Shown: positions 61,660 to 64,000 of the stretch, one piece after another | Layout of the letters: each line of letters begins with the position of its first letter | How positions within the stretch are numbered: the stretch's first letter is position 1 | DNA from: Leptodactylus fallax | Lineage: Eukaryota > Chordata > Amphibia > Anura > Leptodactylidae | Direction: 5' to 3' | NCBI GenBank assembly: GCA_947044405.1 | Contig: CAMRHE010000018.1 | Location: forward strand, 5,084,001-5,148,000 | Length of the DNA: 64,000 bases | The notes under the pieces: model-generated | Seen by the model: only the letters and a program-made list of their open reading frames with translations | Databases searched by the model: none | What the model was told of the DNA's origin: nothing | Translations under genes and position numbers: made by a program

Positions 61660-63660
61660 TAATAATAATAATAATAATAGTCCTTTAATAGTCCCACAAT
61701 GGGGAAATTCAGTGTGTTACAGCAGCAAAGATAAGCAGATACAAATACAAATACAACATGTACAGGAATGTTCCAAGGTAAGAGGCATTACTTTGATAGC
61801 CGACAGACATATAGGAAGTAGCGGGGGGGGGGGGGGGATTTAACAGGCAGAGAGATATTTCAGTTCTCTGTGTGTAATGATCTCCGCTTAGGTCGGTGTT
61901 GGTTGTACAGCCTAACCGCGGTGGGGAGGAAAGACTTCCGATAGCGCTCCTTCTCACACCTAGGGTGGAGCAGTCGGTCACTGACAGTACTGCTCAGCGC
62001 GATCAAAGTCTCATGCATGGGATGGGACTTCTTCTTCTGCATGGAGCTCACCACGGACAGTATCCTTCTGTCACCCACCACCTGCACTGGGTCCAGTGAG
62101 CTCCCCAGGACAGAGCTGGCCTTTCTAATCAGCTTGTCAAGTTTATTTCTGTCCCTGGTTGATATACTGCTCCCCCAGCAGGCCACTCCAAAGAAGATGG
62201 CTGATGCCACTACCGAGTTGAAGAAAGTTCTAAGAAGTGCCCCCCGGATTCCAAAGGCTCTCAGCTTCCTAAGCAGGTAGAGCCTGCTGTGGCCCTTCCT
62301 GTACAGGGCCTCCATATGATCTGCCCAGTCCAGCTTATTATTAAGGAGCAAACCCAGGTACTTATAGGTGTTCACAATCTTGATGCCCGTCCCCAGGATG
62401 TCCACTGGTTTAGGAGGGCTTCTGCCTTTACGGAAGTCCACCACCATCTCCTTGGTCTTCCCCGCGTTAATCTTCAGGTGGTTCCGGTGGCCCAGTCCAC
62501 AAAATCCTGGTTCAGTTCTCTGTACTCCCTACCATCATCATCTGTGATGAGACCCACTATTGCAGAGTCGTCAGAATACTTCTGTAGGTAGCAGCTGGAT
62601 GAGTTGCACCTAAAATCTGCAGTGTACAGTGTGAAGAGGAAAGGGGCGAGAACCGTACCCTGAGGTGCCCCCGTATTACAGATCACGGTACCTGACACAC
62701 AGTCTTGGGCTCTCACGTATTGAGGTCGATTTGTGAGGTAGTCTAGGATCCAGTTGGAGAGGTGGTGGTCCACTCCAGCAAGGCCCAGCTTGTCCCTCAA
62801 TAACCTGGGCTGTATGGTGTTAAAAGCACTGGAGAAATCAAAGAACATTATTCTCACTGTGTTCCCTGGTTTCTCCAGGTGAGACAGAGCCCAGTGCAGA
62901 AGATGGATGATGGCATCATCTACCCCAATGCCCGGCCGATAAGCAAACTGGAGGGGGTCCATAGCAGGGCTCACTAGAGGGCGGAGATGTGTGAGAACCA
63001 ATCTCTCCAAGATCTTCATCAGGTGGGATGTCAGTGCTACAGGTCTGTAGTCATTGAGGTCCATAGGGTGGGGTTTTTTTTTGGGGCGAACTGGTACCAC
63101 ACAAGAATATTTCCATAATTCAGGGACTATTTCCTGCCTCAGGCTCATATTATACATATATGTAATTATACCACACAGCTGGTCCCCGCAAGTCTTAATT
63201 AGCCTTGCACTGATGTCATCTGGCCCTGCGGCTTTCCTCGCCTTGATCTTTTTCATCTCCTTCCTCACCTGGGCCCGTGTGAAGGTCAGACTGTGGCCAG
63301 ATAAAGACGGATTTCTGGATTTACTGGTCTGTTGGGAAGTGGCCGCATGGGGAGAAGTCATTGTGGTGGGGGGAGCTGAAGGACATACTGGGGTGGGAGG
63401 ATCTGGTGTGTGATCAAATCTGTTGAAGAATAGGTTTAGTTCATTAAGCCAATTAACATCTGCCTCAATCTGGCAGACAGACTGTTTATGACCCAAAATT
63501 GACTTAAGCCCCTCCCAGACCCCCCTTATGTCTTTTCTTTCCATTTGCTTTTCCATTTTTTTCTTTATAACTGGCTTTTCCTTGCCTGATTAGATGCCTC
63601 AGCTCCTTTTGTACTTCCTTCAACCCCCCCCTATCTCTTGTCTTAAAGGCCCCTTTTTTC
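61660..63660 (-). mobile_element. Non-LTR retrotransposon (LINE), CR1/L2/Rex1 group
   Basis: The minus strand carries a reverse transcriptase and ends in a TTA repeat tail (61657-61679) about 180 bp after the stop codon, the way CR1-group LINEs end in short microsatellites. The 5' side runs into the homopolymer block at 63675, so the endonuclease domain cannot be seen. The clade is judged from motif wording only. Confidence 0.8.
61860..63556 (-). pseudogene. LINE reverse transcriptase, single-base frameshift
   Basis: The first segment (63556-62474) has a linker, then KIKARKAAGPDDISARLI, LNDYRPVALTSHLMKILERL, QFAYRPGIGVDDAI, motif A FFDFSSAFNTIQ, GAPQGTVLAPFLFTLYT and the catalytic QKYSDDSAIVG. 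At about 62490 one base is missing: the frame reads WATGTT and stops, while the next frame gives GHRNHLKINAGKTKEMVVDF, where WCHRNHL would be expected. The second segment then has the thumb and C-terminal domain (YKYLGLLLNNKLDW, SFLPTAVRLYNQ) to a natural stop at 61860. All catalytic aspartates survive. The upstream endonuclease is not seen. Confidence 0.85.
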
Positions 63661-63674
63661 TCCTTAGGTGGTGT

Positions 63675-63773
63675 TTTTTTATTGGTGTTTTTTTTTTTTT
63701 TTTTTTTTGGGGGGCCCCTCTTTTTTTTTTTTTTTTTTTTTTTTTCTAATAAAATTATTTTTTTTTTTTTTTT

Positions 63774-63807
<34 letters not shown>

Positions 63808-64000
63808 TTTTTTTTGTTTTTTTTTTTTTTTTTTTTTTTATAATCTCCCCTTGCCTCATCACTCTCCTCGGATCATATCCTCACTGTGCGGGTGACAGCT
63901 GGTTCTCTACGGGCGAGGGGGGGGTCCACGGGGGGGGGGGGCGGGGGGGGGGGGGGGGCCCCCCGGGGGGGGGGGGGGGGGGGGGGTTATGCCCCCCCGG
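63675..64000. repeat. Poly-T and poly-G blocks, probable assembly noise
   Basis: Long T runs with single G or A interruptions (63682-63840) and G/C runs (63915-64000) surround a short normal stretch (63841-63910). The pattern is like that at 47468-47652 and looks like poor consensus near a contig edge. It interrupts the LINE. Confidence 0.75.

Larger units (their letters stand above)
46000..64000 (-). other. nr3c2: nr3c2 intron upstream of exon 5 (at least 18 kb, incomplete)
   Basis: The zinc-finger exons expected upstream are not in the window. I searched for the P-box and D-box cysteine patterns and saw none. The intron carries the intact DD35E transposon, a reverse transcriptase, MITEs and SINE tails. 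Nothing identifiable was seen in 46010-47450, 47660-48060, 48670-49870, 53720-54470, 55100-56400, 57270-58570 and 60150-60990. Confidence 0.8.

Noticed and set aside
63668..63895. A 75-codon frame almost entirely Phe
   Set aside because: It is a translation of the poly-T noise.
46000..64000. The zinc-finger exons of nr3c2
   Set aside because: No Cys-X2-Cys pattern with flanking splice sites was found; they must lie beyond the window.

Overview
The window is vertebrate nuclear DNA, most likely from an anuran amphibian. It holds the 3' part of one host gene on the minus strand: the mineralocorticoid receptor gene nr3c2 (NR3C2). Five coding exons that together encode the whole hinge and ligand-binding domain can be read with clean splice sites. 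They lie at 45649-45999, 43841-43985, 26771-26901, 21380-21537 and 6355-6510, and correspond to human exons 5 to 9. The last one carries the stop codon. A repeat-free 3'UTR of roughly 2.5 kb follows, towards about 3870. The promoter, N-terminal domain and DNA-binding zinc fingers lie beyond position 64000. The frog assignment is inference from the receptor sequence and from the mobile-element content.

Layout: 1-3869 is downstream flank with small DNA-transposon derivatives. 3870-6354 is the probable 3'UTR, with strong miR-135 and miR-124 seed matches. 6511-21379, 21538-26770, 26902-43840, 43986-45648 and 46000-64000 are introns. All but the 1.7 kb intron between exons 5 and 6 are heavily colonised.

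Mobile DNA: there are two nearly identical Tc1/mariner elements with TA target duplications and a DD35E transposase, in opposite orientation. The copy at 58581-60147 has an intact reading frame; the copy at 32820-34375 is broken by an 11-bp deletion. A second, decayed Tc1-like (DD34E) element lies at 34505-35853 and a fragment of another at 38872-39060. A TA-flanked MITE family is present twice. Many TTAA-flanked (piggyBac-like) and TTA/TAA-flanked (Harbinger-like) palindromic elements are present, including a three-deep nest at 24924-26238. A solo LTR lies at 14874-15526. SINE or LINE 3' tails occur at four places. A frameshifted non-LTR reverse transcriptase lies at 61660-63660. Minisatellites, microsatellites and two homopolymer-rich blocks (47468-47652 and 63675-64000) that look like assembly noise complete the picture.

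I found no undescribed multi-gene system. The most useful points are the complete amphibian receptor ligand-binding domain, the intact DD35E transposon, the inverted transposon pair around exons 5 and 6, the solo LTR whose promoter motifs point along the receptor gene, and the conserved-looking microRNA sites. All calls come from reading the sequence by eye; no alignments or database searches were run.
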